The notes: a model not told the origin generated them from the sequence alone. 47,085 nt of DNA from Deltaproteobacteria bacterium (GCA_007693585.1 REDH01000110.1:1-47085), one strand, 5' to 3'. Positions 25,860-35,071 are shown, numbered from the stretch's first letter. Translations and numbers: made by a program.

Positions 25860-26546
25860 GTGAGTGGTCCGTTGAGTCATCGGGATGCGCCCGGGGTGTT
25901 CGTGCACCGGGTTCGTCCGCGGGTGGAGGAGACGTTGGCGTCGCTGGTGCCGGAGCGGATACCTGCGGCCGAGGTGCCTGCGGGGTTTCGTCCGGCCTCG
26001 GTGTTGATCCCGTTGTATCCGCATGCGGGGGAGGTGCGCGTGCTGTTGACGCGTCGCACGCACGCGCTGCCGACGCACGCGGGGGAGATCAGCTTTCCCG
26101 GAGGGAGGCGGGAGCCGGGTGAGGGGGCGCGGTCCGCGGCGCTGCGGGAGGCTCGCGAAGAGGTCGGCCTGGATCCGGGTCTCGTGTCGGTGCTGGGCGA
26201 GATGGACGAGGTCTGGAGTGTCGGCGGCTATCTGGTGCGTCCCTTCGTCGGATGGCTGGACGAGCGTCCGCTGATCCGTCCGGATGCGGGGGAAATCGCG
26301 GCGGTGCTGGAGCCTTCGTTGCGCGAGCTGATGGATCCCGTGGTGCACCGCGTGGAGCGCATGGAGGCTCGCGGCCGTGCGTATCCGGTCCACTTCTTTG
26401 ACTGGGAGGGCCAGGTGATCTGGGGTCTGACCGGAGGGCTCCTGTACCGGTTGATCCTGCTGTTGCGGGGTGAGGTGCCGGCCGAGCCCATGAACCATCT
26501 GGAAGCGTTGCGGACGTTTCGTGCGCACCGGGGAGGGGGAGGATGA
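25860..26546 (+). CDS. NUDIX hydrolase, CoA pyrophosphatase type
   Basis: The protein is 228 residues from GTG 25860, with GGGAGG 8 bases upstream; GTG 25854 is an alternative. The NUDIX box is complete (GGRREPGEGARSAALREARE, then EVGLD). The preceding LLTRRTHALPTHAGEISFPG is the UPF0035 motif of CoA pyrophosphatases (NudL/YeaB, PCD1). The family cleaves CoA to 3',5'-ADP and 4'-phosphopantetheine. Its TGA overlaps the coaBC ATG as ATGA, so a CoA-degrading and a CoA-making enzyme would be translated together. Confidence 0.88.
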   Translation: MSGPLSHRDAPGVFVHRVRPRVEETLASLVPERIPAAEVPAGFRPASVLIPLYPHAGEVRVLLTRRTHALPTHAGEISFPGGRREPGEGARSAALREAREEVGLDPGLVSVLGEMDEVWSVGGYLVRPFVGWLDERPLIRPDAGEIAAVLEPSLRELMDPVVHRVERMEARGRAYPVHFFDWEGQVIWGLTGGLLYRLILLLRGEVPAEPMNHLEALRTFRAHRGGGG

Positions 26547-27742
26547 GCAGGCTGGATGGACGGCGCGTGCTGCTGGGCGTTGGGGGCGGAATCGCGGCCT
26601 ACAAGGCTGCGGAGCTGGTCCGTGCGTTGCGTCGCGCGGGCGCGGAGGTGCGGGTGGTGATGACCGCCTCGGCGGAGGAGTTCGTCCAGCCGCTGACGTT
26701 TCAGGCGCTGAGCGGGCATCGGGTGGGGACGGACCTGTTCGATCCATCCTTCGAGGAGGATATCGGTCACATCGAGCTGGCGCGCTGGGCGGAGCTTGTG
26801 CTTGTGGCGCCGTGCACGGCGAATCTGCTGGCGCGTGCGCGGGCAGGGATGGCGGATGATCTTCTGACCACCATTCTGCTGGCGACGACGGCGCCCGTGC
26901 TGTTCTGCCCGGCGATGAATACCCAGATGTGGAAGCATCCGGCGGTGCAGGAGAACATCGTGGTTCTGGAGCGGCGTCCCCGGAGCCTGGTGCTTCATCC
27001 GGACGAGGGGGAGCTGGCGTGCCGGGAGACGGGTCCCGGGCGGCTCCCGGATCCGGACGTGGTGCTGGCGACGGCCGAGCGTGCGCTTGCGGGCGGGCAG
27101 CTCCGCGGCAAGCACGTGGTGGTCACGGCGGGCCCGACCCGGGAGTTCTTCGACCCGGTTCGGTTCCTCAGCAACCCCTCGAGCGGCAAGATGGGGTACT
27201 CGCTTGCGGCGGCGGCCTGGTCGGCCGGCGCGGACGTGACGCTCGTCTCCGGTCCGACCTCGCTGCCCGCGCCCTGGGGGTGTCGCGTGGTGCGCGTGGT
27301 GTCGGCATCCGACATGCGCGACGCGGTGCTGGCCGAGCGGGCGGACGTCCTCATCATGGCGGCCGCCGTCGCCGACTACACGCCGGTGGAGCGGTCGGAG
27401 CACAAGCGCAAGAAGTCGGATGCGCCGTGGGATCCTGCGCTGACGCGCACGCCGGACATCCTTTCGGAGCTCGCGCAGTCTCCGCGACGGGCGCCGGTGG
27501 TGATCGGGTTTGCGGCGGAGACGGACGACATCATCGGCAACGCGGTGCGAAAGCTCGAGTCGAAGAGGCTGGATGGCATCGTGGCCAACTCGGTCTATGG
27601 TCCGACCGGGGCGTTCGGGAGCGACGCGAGCACGGTGACGCTCATCCGTAGAGGTGGGCATCGGCACGAGTTCGGACCGCACCCCAAGCGTGAGGTGGCC
27701 GAGCACATCATCGAGTGGGTGGCGTCGTCGGACTTCCAGTGA
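26543..27742 (+). CDS. coaBC: Phosphopantothenoylcysteine decarboxylase/phosphopantothenate-cysteine ligase
   Basis: The protein is 399 residues with both halves. CoaC (about 1-190) is an FMN flavoprotein with [33 protein letters not shown] and the [11 protein letters not shown] motif. CoaB (about 190-399) has [29 protein letters not shown] and AAVADYTP. The pair attaches cysteine to 4'-phosphopantothenate and decarboxylates the product, giving 4'-phosphopantetheine for CoA. Start ATG 26543 overlaps the NUDIX stop. Confidence 0.97.
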   Translation: MSRLDGRRVLLGVGGGIAAYKAAELVRALRRAGAEVRVVMTASAEEFVQPLTFQALSGHRVGTDLFDPSFEEDIGHIELARWAELVLVAPCTANLLARARAGMADDLLTTILLATTAPVLFCPAMNTQMWKHPAVQENIVVLERRPRSLVLHPDEGELACRETGPGRLPDPDVVLATAERALAGGQLRGKHVVVTAGPTREFFDPVRFLSNPSSGKMGYSLAAAAWSAGADVTLVSGPTSLPAPWGCRVVRVVSASDMRDAVLAERADVLIMAAAVADYTPVERSEHKRKKSDAPWDPALTRTPDILSELAQSPRRAPVVIGFAAETDDIIGNAVRKLESKRLDGIVANSVYGPTGAFGSDASTVTLIRRGGHRHEFGPHPKREVAEHIIEWVASSDFQ

Positions 27743-27780
27743 CCGTCGATCCTGACCCATCCCATTCCCCGCGGGGTGTC

Positions 27781-28848
27781 ATGCAGCGTGTTCCTTCCCT
27801 CGACGATCTCGGCGTTCATCGTGTCCTCACGCCGTCCGGTGCGCTACCGCAGGCGGCGGACCGGCTGGATGCCTCGTTGCCGTTGCGGGACAACGAGGTT
27901 CGGATCGACGTCGACACGCTGAACATCGACTCGGCCTCGTTCGCGCAGATCGTGGGGGAGGTGGGTCGCGACGAGGCGCGGGTGGGCGAGCGGATCGCTG
28001 CCATCGTGGCGGAGCGTGGCAAGATGCAGAATCCGGTGACGGGTTCGGGGGGGATGCTGCTGGGTACGGTTGGGGCGATGGGTGCCGCGTACGGGGCCAG
28101 GAGCGCGCTTGCGGTGGGGGATCGGGTGGCGACGCTGGTTTCGTTGACGCTCACGCCGCTGCATCTGGAGGCGGTTCGTCGCGTTTGTCTGGACACGGAT
28201 CAGGTGGAGGTCCGGGGGCACGCGATCCTCTGGCCGAGCTCGCCGGTGGTGCGGATGCCCGCGGACCTGCCCGAGCCTCTGGCGCTGGCGTGCCTGGATG
28301 TGTGTGGTGCGCCGGCCCAGGTGGCGCGGATGGTCCGGCCGGGCATGCGGGTGCTGGTGATCGGCGCCGGGAAGAGCGGCCTGCTGTGCATGGCGGAGGC
28401 GCGGCGACAGCTCGGGGGCTCGGGACGGCTGGTGGGGGTGGACCTTCGTCCCGGCTGGCTGCCGGCCGCCGAGCAGGAGGGTGTGGTCGACGCGTGGGGT
28501 GTGGCCAGTGCGACGGAGCCCTGTTCCCTGCTGGACGCGGTGGTCCCGCTGCTCGGGGGACAGCCCGCGGATCTCGTGATCAACACGGCCAATGTCGCAG
28601 GTACGGAGATGGCTTCGATCCTTGCTGTTCGGGACGGGGGGACGGTCTATTTCTTCAACATGGCGACGAGCTTCTCCCGGGCCACCCTCGGTGCGGAAGG
28701 TATCGGGAGGGATGCGACCCTGATCATGGGGAACGGTTTCGCCCCGGGGCACGCGGAGCTGGCGCTGGAGCTGGTGCGGGAGGTGCCGTTCGTTCGTGCG
28801 CGGTTCGGCGAGATGGCGGGGGTGGCACCCGCACCGGCCTCGTCATGA
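27781..28848 (+). CDS. kdd: L-erythro-3,5-diaminohexanoate dehydrogenase
   Basis: The protein is 355 residues from ATG 27781. A GTG at 27739 that overlaps the coaBC stop as GTGA would add 14 residues; the shorter form fits the usual length better. The N-terminus (GVHRVLTPSGALPQAADRLD; DVDTLNIDSASFAQI) and NPVTGSGGMLLGTVG match Kdd as I know it, and VLVIGAGKSGLLCMAEAR is the nucleotide-binding turn. Kdd oxidises 3,5-diaminohexanoate to 3-keto-5-aminohexanoate with NAD(P), giving the Kce substrate. Its TGA overlaps the murF-alr ATG (ATGA). It is separated from kal-kce by five genes. Confidence 0.88.
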   Translation: MQRVPSLDDLGVHRVLTPSGALPQAADRLDASLPLRDNEVRIDVDTLNIDSASFAQIVGEVGRDEARVGERIAAIVAERGKMQNPVTGSGGMLLGTVGAMGAAYGARSALAVGDRVATLVSLTLTPLHLEAVRRVCLDTDQVEVRGHAILWPSSPVVRMPADLPEPLALACLDVCGAPAQVARMVRPGMRVLVIGAGKSGLLCMAEARRQLGGSGRLVGVDLRPGWLPAAEQEGVVDAWGVASATEPCSLLDAVVPLLGGQPADLVINTANVAGTEMASILAVRDGGTVYFFNMATSFSRATLGAEGIGRDATLIMGNGFAPGHAELALELVREVPFVRARFGEMAGVAPAPASS

Positions 28849-31337
28849 GCGGGGCTGGGGACGTCTCGGGGACCGCGGGCCGTCAGTCCCTCGGGACGCT
28901 GGGGGAAGTCGAGGCGATCATCGCCGGGGAACCGACCCGCGCGCTGGCGGCGCTGGCGCCGGATACGGCCGTGCGGCGGGTGGTGACGGATACCCGGGCG
29001 GGCATTGCGCGGGGCGACCTCTTCGTGGCGTTGCCGGGGCCGAGCTTCGACGGCGCGGACTTCGTCGAGCGGGCCCTCGCCGATGGCGCGGCGGCGGCGA
29101 TCGTGGCCCGGGACTCCGTCGTGGACGAGGGGTGGCCCGTGTGGCGAGTGGACGATCCCCTGGCGGCGCTGCAGCGACTCGCGGGTGCGCGGCGGGCGCG
29201 CTACGGTGGCACGGTGGTGGCGGTCACCGGGAGCAACGGCAAGACCACGGTCAAGGAGATGCTCGCGTCGGTCTTCTCCCCGACGCGGCGGGTGTCGTCT
29301 TCTCCGATGTCGTGGAATTCCCAGCTTGGTGTGGCCCGTTCGTTGCTCGAAGCGGACCTGTCCGCGGAGGTCTGGTTCATCGAGTGCGGGATCAGCCAGC
29401 CGGGCGAGATGGTGCGTCTGGCGGAGATGGTGCGTCCCGACCTTGGCGTCCTCGTGGGGATCGGGGACGTGCATCTCGAGGGTCTCGGGAGCCGGGAGGG
29501 GGTGGCACGCGAGAAGGTGAAGCTCTTCGAGGCCGGGTGCCGTCGTGTGTGGATGCCCGAGGGCGTCGGAGGGGGGCTGCCCGCGCGGCTGCTGGAGGAG
29601 GCGGGGGTCGAGGTCCGGGGGGTGTCGGTGGGTGCGTTGCCGGAGGGCGCCGGGGATGTGGCGGACTGGCTGGAGGCGCCTCATCGCGACGTGCCGTTCT
29701 TTCGGGAGGATGCGCGGTTGGTGGCGGCCGTGGCGTCGGCGCTGGGGATCGGGGTCGAGGCCATCGAGGAAGGGCTGCGGGCCTGGGTTCCGGCGGAGAT
29801 GCGCCTCGAGTGGGTCACGACGCCTCGCGGGGTGTTGGTGATCAACGACGCGTACACGTCGGATCCGGGGAGTCTGGAGGGGGCGTTGCAGCTGCTGGTC
29901 CGGGAGCGGACGTCGGGGCGAGCGGTCGCGGTGCTCGGGGGGCTTGCGGAGCAGGGCGAGGCCATGGCGGCCGGGCTTGCGCGGGTTGGGGTGCGGCTCG
30001 CTGCGACGGCGGTGGACGTGGTCGCGGTGGGCGAGGGGGGGGCACGAATTGCGGATGCCGCAGTCGCTGCGGGGCTGCCGTCGGAGCGGGTGGTCCGCTG
30101 TGCCGGGCACGAGGATGCGGCCCGGTGGCTCGACGCGCACTGCGGGCCCGGGGATCGCGTGCTCCTCAAGGGGGCTCGTCCGGAGCGTCTGGAGCATCTT
30201 CTGGGGACGTTCTTCGAGAGCCTCGCGCCGGCGCGCATGGTGGTGGACCTGCGCAGGCTGCAGGAGAACTATCGCGAGGTGAAGCGGCGCCTTGCACCCG
30301 GGGTCGAGTTGCTCGCGGTGCTGAAGGCGTTCGGCTACGGGATCGATGCCGTGCGCCTTGCGCTGGCGCTCGAGGCGATCGGGGCCGACTGCTTCGGGGT
30401 GGCCTATCCGGACGAGGGCGTGCTCCTTCGCGAGCGGGGGATCACGACCCCGATCCTGGTGCAGAACATCAGTCGCGACGAGATTGCGAAGGTCGTTCGT
30501 CACGGTCTGATCGCGCAGGTCTCGACAGCGGATCAGGTGCTTGCGCTGGAGCGCGAAGCCGCGCGCCACGGGGTGCAGGTGCGCGTCCATCTCAAGGTGG
30601 ACACGGGGATGGGGCGGTCCGGGGTTCGTCCCGACGGCCTGGGCGGCGTGCTGGATTCGCTCGCCGCGTGCTCGTGGCTGCTCCTGGACGGCGTCATGAC
30701 CCATCTGGCGTCATCCGAGGACGCCGGGCAGGACGAGGCGACGGTGCGGCAGCTCGCCGCGTTCGAGTCGGCCGTGCAGGAGGTGCGCGACCGGGGGTTC
30801 GACCCTCGGAGGATTCACGCCTGCAACTCGTCGGGCATCGCTCGCTTTCCGGACGGGCACGGGACCATGGTTCGTCTCGGTCTCGGGTTGCTGGGATGTG
30901 CGGATCCCCGGACGCAGGCGGGTCTCGGCACGCGGCCCGTGGTGCGACTCGAGACACGCGTCCTGTCGGTTCGGGACCTGCCAGCGGGTGCGCCCGTGGG
31001 ATACGGGCGGAGCTGGACGGCGGCGCGTGACTCGCGGATCGCGGTGGTGGCCATCGGGTACGCCGACGGGCTTCCGTGGTCGCTGAGCAACGCGGGCTGG
31101 ATGTGGGTCCGCGACCGGCGCGCGCCGATCGTGGGCAGGGTGTGCATGGACGTGACGATGCTCGATGTCACGGACATCGACGGCGTGGTGGAGGGCGACC
31201 GGGTGATCGTGCATGGCGAGGCACCCGCTCCCACCGTGCCCGAGGTGGCGGAGCAGGCCGGGACGATTCCCTACGAAATCCTGACCCGGATCGCTCCCCG
31301 GGTCAGGCGGATCTTCCTGACGGACCAGGGCGGGTAG
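28845..31337 (+). CDS. murF-alr: Bifunctional MurF ligase-alanine racemase fusion
   Basis: The protein is 830 residues, about the sum of both enzymes. MurF (about 1-455) has the P-loop VAVTGSNGKTTVKEML near residue 129, the central motif VWFIECGISQPGEM and the C-terminal RGVLVINDAYTSDPGSLEGA. Alanine racemase (about 460-830) has the PLP lysine in LLAVLKAFGYGIDAV (Lys about 494), CNSSGIARFPDG, VGYGRSWTAARDSRIAVVAI with its Tyr, and RVCMDVTMLDVTD. Alr makes D-Ala; MurF adds D-Ala-D-Ala to UDP-MurNAc-tripeptide. Such fusions are known from Bacteroidetes. ATG 28845 overlaps the kdd stop. A ddl gene is not in the window. Confidence 0.95.
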   Translation: MSGAGDVSGTAGRQSLGTLGEVEAIIAGEPTRALAALAPDTAVRRVVTDTRAGIARGDLFVALPGPSFDGADFVERALADGAAAAIVARDSVVDEGWPVWRVDDPLAALQRLAGARRARYGGTVVAVTGSNGKTTVKEMLASVFSPTRRVSSSPMSWNSQLGVARSLLEADLSAEVWFIECGISQPGEMVRLAEMVRPDLGVLVGIGDVHLEGLGSREGVAREKVKLFEAGCRRVWMPEGVGGGLPARLLEEAGVEVRGVSVGALPEGAGDVADWLEAPHRDVPFFREDARLVAAVASALGIGVEAIEEGLRAWVPAEMRLEWVTTPRGVLVINDAYTSDPGSLEGALQLLVRERTSGRAVAVLGGLAEQGEAMAAGLARVGVRLAATAVDVVAVGEGGARIADAAVAAGLPSERVVRCAGHEDAARWLDAHCGPGDRVLLKGARPERLEHLLGTFFESLAPARMVVDLRRLQENYREVKRRLAPGVELLAVLKAFGYGIDAVRLALALEAIGADCFGVAYPDEGVLLRERGITTPILVQNISRDEIAKVVRHGLIAQVSTADQVLALEREAARHGVQVRVHLKVDTGMGRSGVRPDGLGGVLDSLAACSWLLLDGVMTHLASSEDAGQDEATVRQLAAFESAVQEVRDRGFDPRRIHACNSSGIARFPDGHGTMVRLGLGLLGCADPRTQAGLGTRPVVRLETRVLSVRDLPAGAPVGYGRSWTAARDSRIAVVAIGYADGLPWSLSNAGWMWVRDRRAPIVGRVCMDVTMLDVTDIDGVVEGDRVIVHGEAPAPTVPEVAEQAGTIPYEILTRIAPRVRRIFLTDQGG

Positions 31338-31469
31338 GGCACGAGGTGCTTGTCGCCGGTCGGCGGTCATGGCAGGCGATGCCTCGGGTCCTCGGGGGGG
31401 GGAGCCCCCGAACGGTCCGCCCCGGGGTCCTCGTGACGCGGGTCCCGCGTACCAGTCATGGAGGTTGTG

Positions 31470-32654
31470 GTGAGCGACAGGCCCCCTCTGCATCCCGACA
31501 CGCTGGCGATTCATGGTCGTTCGGACGACGAGGGTCGTCCTCGTGACATCGCGCCGGCGCTGTACCCGGCGACGACCTGGCGATTCGAGTCTTCCGCCGA
31601 GCTCGAGCGTCATCTTCGTGGCGAGGAGGTCCGGCTCGAGTATGCCCGGTACGGGAGTCCCACCGTGCGGGAGGCGGAGCTTCGGCTGGCGGCGCTCGAA
31701 GGGGCCGAGGATGCGATCCTCCTTGGCAGCGGGATGGCTGCGCTGTCCACGGCGCTGCTGTCCCTGCTGGGCCAGGGGCGTCATGTCGTGTTCACCGATG
31801 ACGGCTACCGCCCTTCTCGCGTGCTGGTCGAAAAGGTCCTGTCCCGGTTCGGCGTGACGTGGGACGTCCTTCCCGTGGATGCCCCGCACCGGTTGATGGA
31901 GGTTGCGCGTCCGGGGGAGACGCGCGTGGTCTTCACGGAGTTCCCGACGAACCCTCATCTGCGGCTGCCGGATCTCGGGGCATGGCGTGAGGCGATGCGG
32001 CCACTGAAGGGAGCCCGTCTCCTGGTGGACTCCACCCTGGCGACGCCCTGGAACGCGCGTCCACTCGAGCGCGGCGCGCATCTGGTGATGCACTCCGTCA
32101 CGAAGTACCTCGCCGGACACAACGACCTGACGGCGGGGGTCCTGGCGGGGGCTTCGCCGCTGGTCGAGGCCATCCGGGAGGTTCGCGGGCTCATCGGCGC
32201 CACGGCGGATCCACACGCGGCGTGGCTGCTGCTTCGGGGGCTGAAGACCTTTCCGACGCGCATGGCCCGGCACAATGCTTCGGCGCGATGGATCGCCGAG
32301 CGCCTGCTGGCCCACCGGACCGTGGAGCGGGTGCATTGCCCGGGGTTGCCCGGGCAGCCGCTGCCGGAGGGAATGTCGGGAGTCGGAGGGCTGGTTTCCT
32401 TCGTCGTGCGCGGTGGTCGCCTGGCGGCCTCAAGGGTGATCGACGAATGCCGTCTGATCCAGCACGCGGCGAGTCTGGGAGGACCCGAGACCCTGATTCA
32501 GCAGCCCGCCGTGTTCTCGTGGTCCGACCTCGACGACGAGGCCCTGCGGGCACGGGGTCTGGAGCCGGGACTGCTGAGGCTGTCCGTGGGACTGGAGCAT
32601 CCGGAGGATTTGTGGGCCGATCTGGACAGAGCGCTGAACGCGTCGGCAGGCTGA
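31470..32654 (+). CDS. Cys/Met-metabolism PLP-dependent enzyme (cystathionine gamma-synthase/lyase family)
   Basis: The protein is 394 residues from GTG 31470, with GGAGG 5 bases upstream; ATG 31458 is in frame too. The trans-sulfuration family signature is present: PALYPATTWRFES, YARYGSPTVREAE, LGSGMAAL, and HSVTKYLAGHNDLTAG with the PLP lysine at about 212. Members include cystathionine synthase, cystathionine lyase and methionine gamma-lyase, and sequence by eye does not decide between them. Cysteine supply would fit the upstream coaBC step, which uses cysteine; this link is an inference. Confidence 0.88.
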   Translation: MSDRPPLHPDTLAIHGRSDDEGRPRDIAPALYPATTWRFESSAELERHLRGEEVRLEYARYGSPTVREAELRLAALEGAEDAILLGSGMAALSTALLSLLGQGRHVVFTDDGYRPSRVLVEKVLSRFGVTWDVLPVDAPHRLMEVARPGETRVVFTEFPTNPHLRLPDLGAWREAMRPLKGARLLVDSTLATPWNARPLERGAHLVMHSVTKYLAGHNDLTAGVLAGASPLVEAIREVRGLIGATADPHAAWLLLRGLKTFPTRMARHNASARWIAERLLAHRTVERVHCPGLPGQPLPEGMSGVGGLVSFVVRGGRLAASRVIDECRLIQHAASLGGPETLIQQPAVFSWSDLDDEALRARGLEPGLLRLSVGLEHPEDLWADLDRALNASAG

Positions 32655-32677
32655 CCCGACACGGTCGCATCGCGCTC

Positions 32678-34456
32678 GTGTTGTGGCCCGTGCTGGCGTG
32701 GGCCGTGGTGGGCCCCCCGCCCGCTGCTGCGCAGGAGCTTCGCGCCCCCCGGGCGGAGCGGGCTGCGGTGCCGGCCGTGGAACGATTGTCCTCCGAGGAG
32801 TTGCGGGCCTTCTGGGCGGAGGTTGACGACCGGGATCCCTGGCGACTCGATGCGGATGTCTTCTCCCTTCGCGCGCCTGTCTCCGGTGCGCTCGAGCGGG
32901 GGGACGAGGTGCGCGAGCGGCCCTTTCCGCTGCTTCCCGGGGAGAGCGCGACGCGATCGCGGTCCATCGGGACGGTGACGACCGGGTACGTGGTGCGCGC
33001 ACGCACCCTGGAGGCCCCTGGGCCCCACCACGATATCCTGCCCCGTCAGCGGTTGCGCAACCTCAATCACGGCACCGATGAGCTGGTCGCGATGATCGAG
33101 CAGGGGGCTGCCGACGTGGCACGCGCGTTCCCGGGGAGCACCCTGTGGGTGGGCAACATCGGCCGCCGGGCCGGGGGAGACATTCCGTACTCGGTCAGCC
33201 ACAACGCCGGCCGCGACGCGGATCTCGCCTTCTACAGCACGGACCCCTCGGGGCGGCTGGTGGACCCGCCCGGCCTGATGCGCTTCGACGACCGCGGCCG
33301 CAGCCTCTCGTGGCAGGGGTACTACCGGTTCGATGTGGCGCGGAACTGGGTGCTGGTTCGTTCGCTCGTGACCTCGCCACACGCCCAGGTCCAGTTTCTG
33401 TTCATCTCGAACGGTCTCCGTGCTCTCCTGCTCGATCATGCGCGCGCCCTGGGCGAGGACCCGTCGATCATCGATCGCGCCGCGCTCGTCCTCCGGCAGC
33501 CGGGCGCGGAGATCCCGCACGACGACCACTTGCACCTCCGGATCTATTGCGGCCCCGATGACGTGGCTTCGGGCTGCATCAATACCGGGCGAGTCCATCC
33601 CGGCATCGACCGGTTCGAGGCGGCGCGTCGCGGAGCGATCGGTCGGGCGCGTTCTGCCCTCCGAGACGCCGATGCAGGCGTGCGCGCACGTGCGATCGAG
33701 CGGCTCGTGGTCCTTCGCGCGGTGGGGGAGCGCGAGAACATCGCGCTGCGCCTTGGTGATCCGTCGCCGGGTGTGCGCCGGGCCGCGGCGGTGGCCATCG
33801 GTGCGCTGGGTGACGAGCGCCACGCGAGCTGGCTTGCTGCGCGACTGGACGAGGAGACCAGCGCGCAGGTGCGGGACGCGCTGATCCGGTCCCTGGGGGC
33901 CGTGGGGGGGGCGGGGGCGCGTGCGGCACTGGTCCGACGGCTGCCGTCGGAGCAGGCGGTGGTGTTCGGTCGCAAGGGCTGGGACGAGCGCATGGTGGTG
34001 CTCAGCGCGCTCGATGACCTGGACGATGTGGCCGTCATCCCGGAGGTCGCGGCGCTGCTCGGAGTGTCCGACGCGTTCCTGGTGGCCCGCGCGCGCGACG
34101 TGCTGGCCCGTCTGGCGAACCACGATCCGGCGTGGATCGAGCGGTCGGGTACACCGGCTGTGGATGCATGGATCGGCTGGTGGGCGGAGCAGGGCGGGGC
34201 CGGACCCGGTGTGCGACTGGCGGGCTTCCAGCGGGCGGGCGTCGATCTCTCCGGCGGGGTGGCCGATCGCGCGGCGGAGTTGGCGCGCGCGGCCGGCGAT
34301 GAGCGGCCGTGGCTGCGGATCAATGCGCAGCGCCGTCTGATGGAGAAGACGGGGAACACCCCGGCCAGCCTGTCCTGGCCGGCGAGGGACGCTCGTACCT
34401 ACTGGACCCGTTGGGTGCGGCGGAACCCGGGCAGGTTGAGCGCTCTGGCCCGGTGA
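32678..34456 (+). CDS. MepA-like (LAS) murein endopeptidase with C-terminal HEAT-like repeats
   Basis: About 592 residues from GTG 32678. A CTG at 32652, overlapping the upstream TGA as CTGA, would supply the missing basic n-region (LTRHGRIALVLW) of the signal peptide, which ends PPPAAAQ; neither start has a clear ribosome site. The catalytic region (about 85-300) carries LAS metallopeptidase motifs: VSHNAGRDADLAFYS and HDDHLHLRIYCGPDD. This resembles penicillin-insensitive endopeptidase MepA, which cuts peptide cross-links in the sacculus. The rest is helical with HEAT-like repeats (RSALRDADAGVRARAIERL; LGDPSPGVRRAAAVAIGALG), unusual for MepA. Probably periplasmic. Confidence 0.82.
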   Translation: MLWPVLAWAVVGPPPAAAQELRAPRAERAAVPAVERLSSEELRAFWAEVDDRDPWRLDADVFSLRAPVSGALERGDEVRERPFPLLPGESATRSRSIGTVTTGYVVRARTLEAPGPHHDILPRQRLRNLNHGTDELVAMIEQGAADVARAFPGSTLWVGNIGRRAGGDIPYSVSHNAGRDADLAFYSTDPSGRLVDPPGLMRFDDRGRSLSWQGYYRFDVARNWVLVRSLVTSPHAQVQFLFISNGLRALLLDHARALGEDPSIIDRAALVLRQPGAEIPHDDHLHLRIYCGPDDVASGCINTGRVHPGIDRFEAARRGAIGRARSALRDADAGVRARAIERLVVLRAVGERENIALRLGDPSPGVRRAAAVAIGALGDERHASWLAARLDEETSAQVRDALIRSLGAVGGAGARAALVRRLPSEQAVVFGRKGWDERMVVLSALDDLDDVAVIPEVAALLGVSDAFLVARARDVLARLANHDPAWIERSGTPAVDAWIGWWAEQGGAGPGVRLAGFQRAGVDLSGGVADRAAELARAAGDERPWLRINAQRRLMEKTGNTPASLSWPARDARTYWTRWVRRNPGRLSALAR

Positions 34457-34620
34457 CGCGTCGCGAAGAGGAGCGAGCTGCCTGCCCGGGTGCAACCGAC
34501 GTCTCCCACGGACGATGTCGGGGGTCGGGCCGCCCGGTGCTGTTCCTGCGCCGAGCGGAGCCTTCACTTCTTCGAAGGCGCACGCGGCGATGGTCCAGTG
34601 GATCGGGAGGAGACGGAGCT

Positions 34621-35061
34621 GTGCCGACTGTCGTGACGACACGGGTGTGTGCGCGTCAGGTGTTTCTCGCGCTGGCGCTCTGTTCCGTGCCCGCTCTGGA
34701 GTGCGGGCGTGCACAGGACCGCCGGGTAGCCGAGCTGTCCGTGGACCCGTGGTTCTGCGTGGTGAGCGAACCGGTCGGGCTGGTGGCGCGCAGTTGTGGG
34801 GCTCCGGTGGCGTGGGCGCGTGTCGCACCCCGTCGCAAGGCCCTCGCCCTGGGTCTTCCCCCGTGCTGGGAGACGTCGGGACCGGAGGATTTCGTCCGGA
34901 TCCGTGGGGTCGGTCCGCGCGCTGCCGAGCGGCTGGTGGTGTTTCGCGATGGCGGTGGTGCGCCGGAACCGGAGGAACTGGAGCACGTGCGTGGTCTGGG
35001 TCCGGCGACAGCCCGGATCGTCGCGGAGGGGGTGCGGACGGGTTGTCGTCCGTCGCCGTGA
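34621..35061 (+). CDS. ComEA-like helix-hairpin-helix protein
   Basis: The protein is 146 residues from GTG 34621, with GGAGG 10 bases upstream. A hydrophobic N-terminal segment (VFLALALCSVPALEC) suggests export or membrane attachment. The C-terminal 60 residues hold a pair of helix-hairpin-helix motifs (EDFVRIRGVGPRAAERLVVF and LEHVRGLGPATARIVAEG) as in ComEA, which binds incoming DNA outside the inner membrane. The middle is Cys-containing and unassigned. It converges with the lipoprotein at 35072. A role in DNA uptake is an inference from the fold. Confidence 0.75.
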   Translation: MPTVVTTRVCARQVFLALALCSVPALECGRAQDRRVAELSVDPWFCVVSEPVGLVARSCGAPVAWARVAPRRKALALGLPPCWETSGPEDFVRIRGVGPRAAERLVVFRDGGGAPEPEELEHVRGLGPATARIVAEGVRTGCRPSP

Positions 35062-35071
35062 CGCGGCCGCT

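Noticed and set aside
31393-31410. Hairpin after murF-alr (CGGGGG...CCCCCG)
   Set aside because: Stem is only 6 bp within a G-run and no T-run follows; too weak to list as a terminator.
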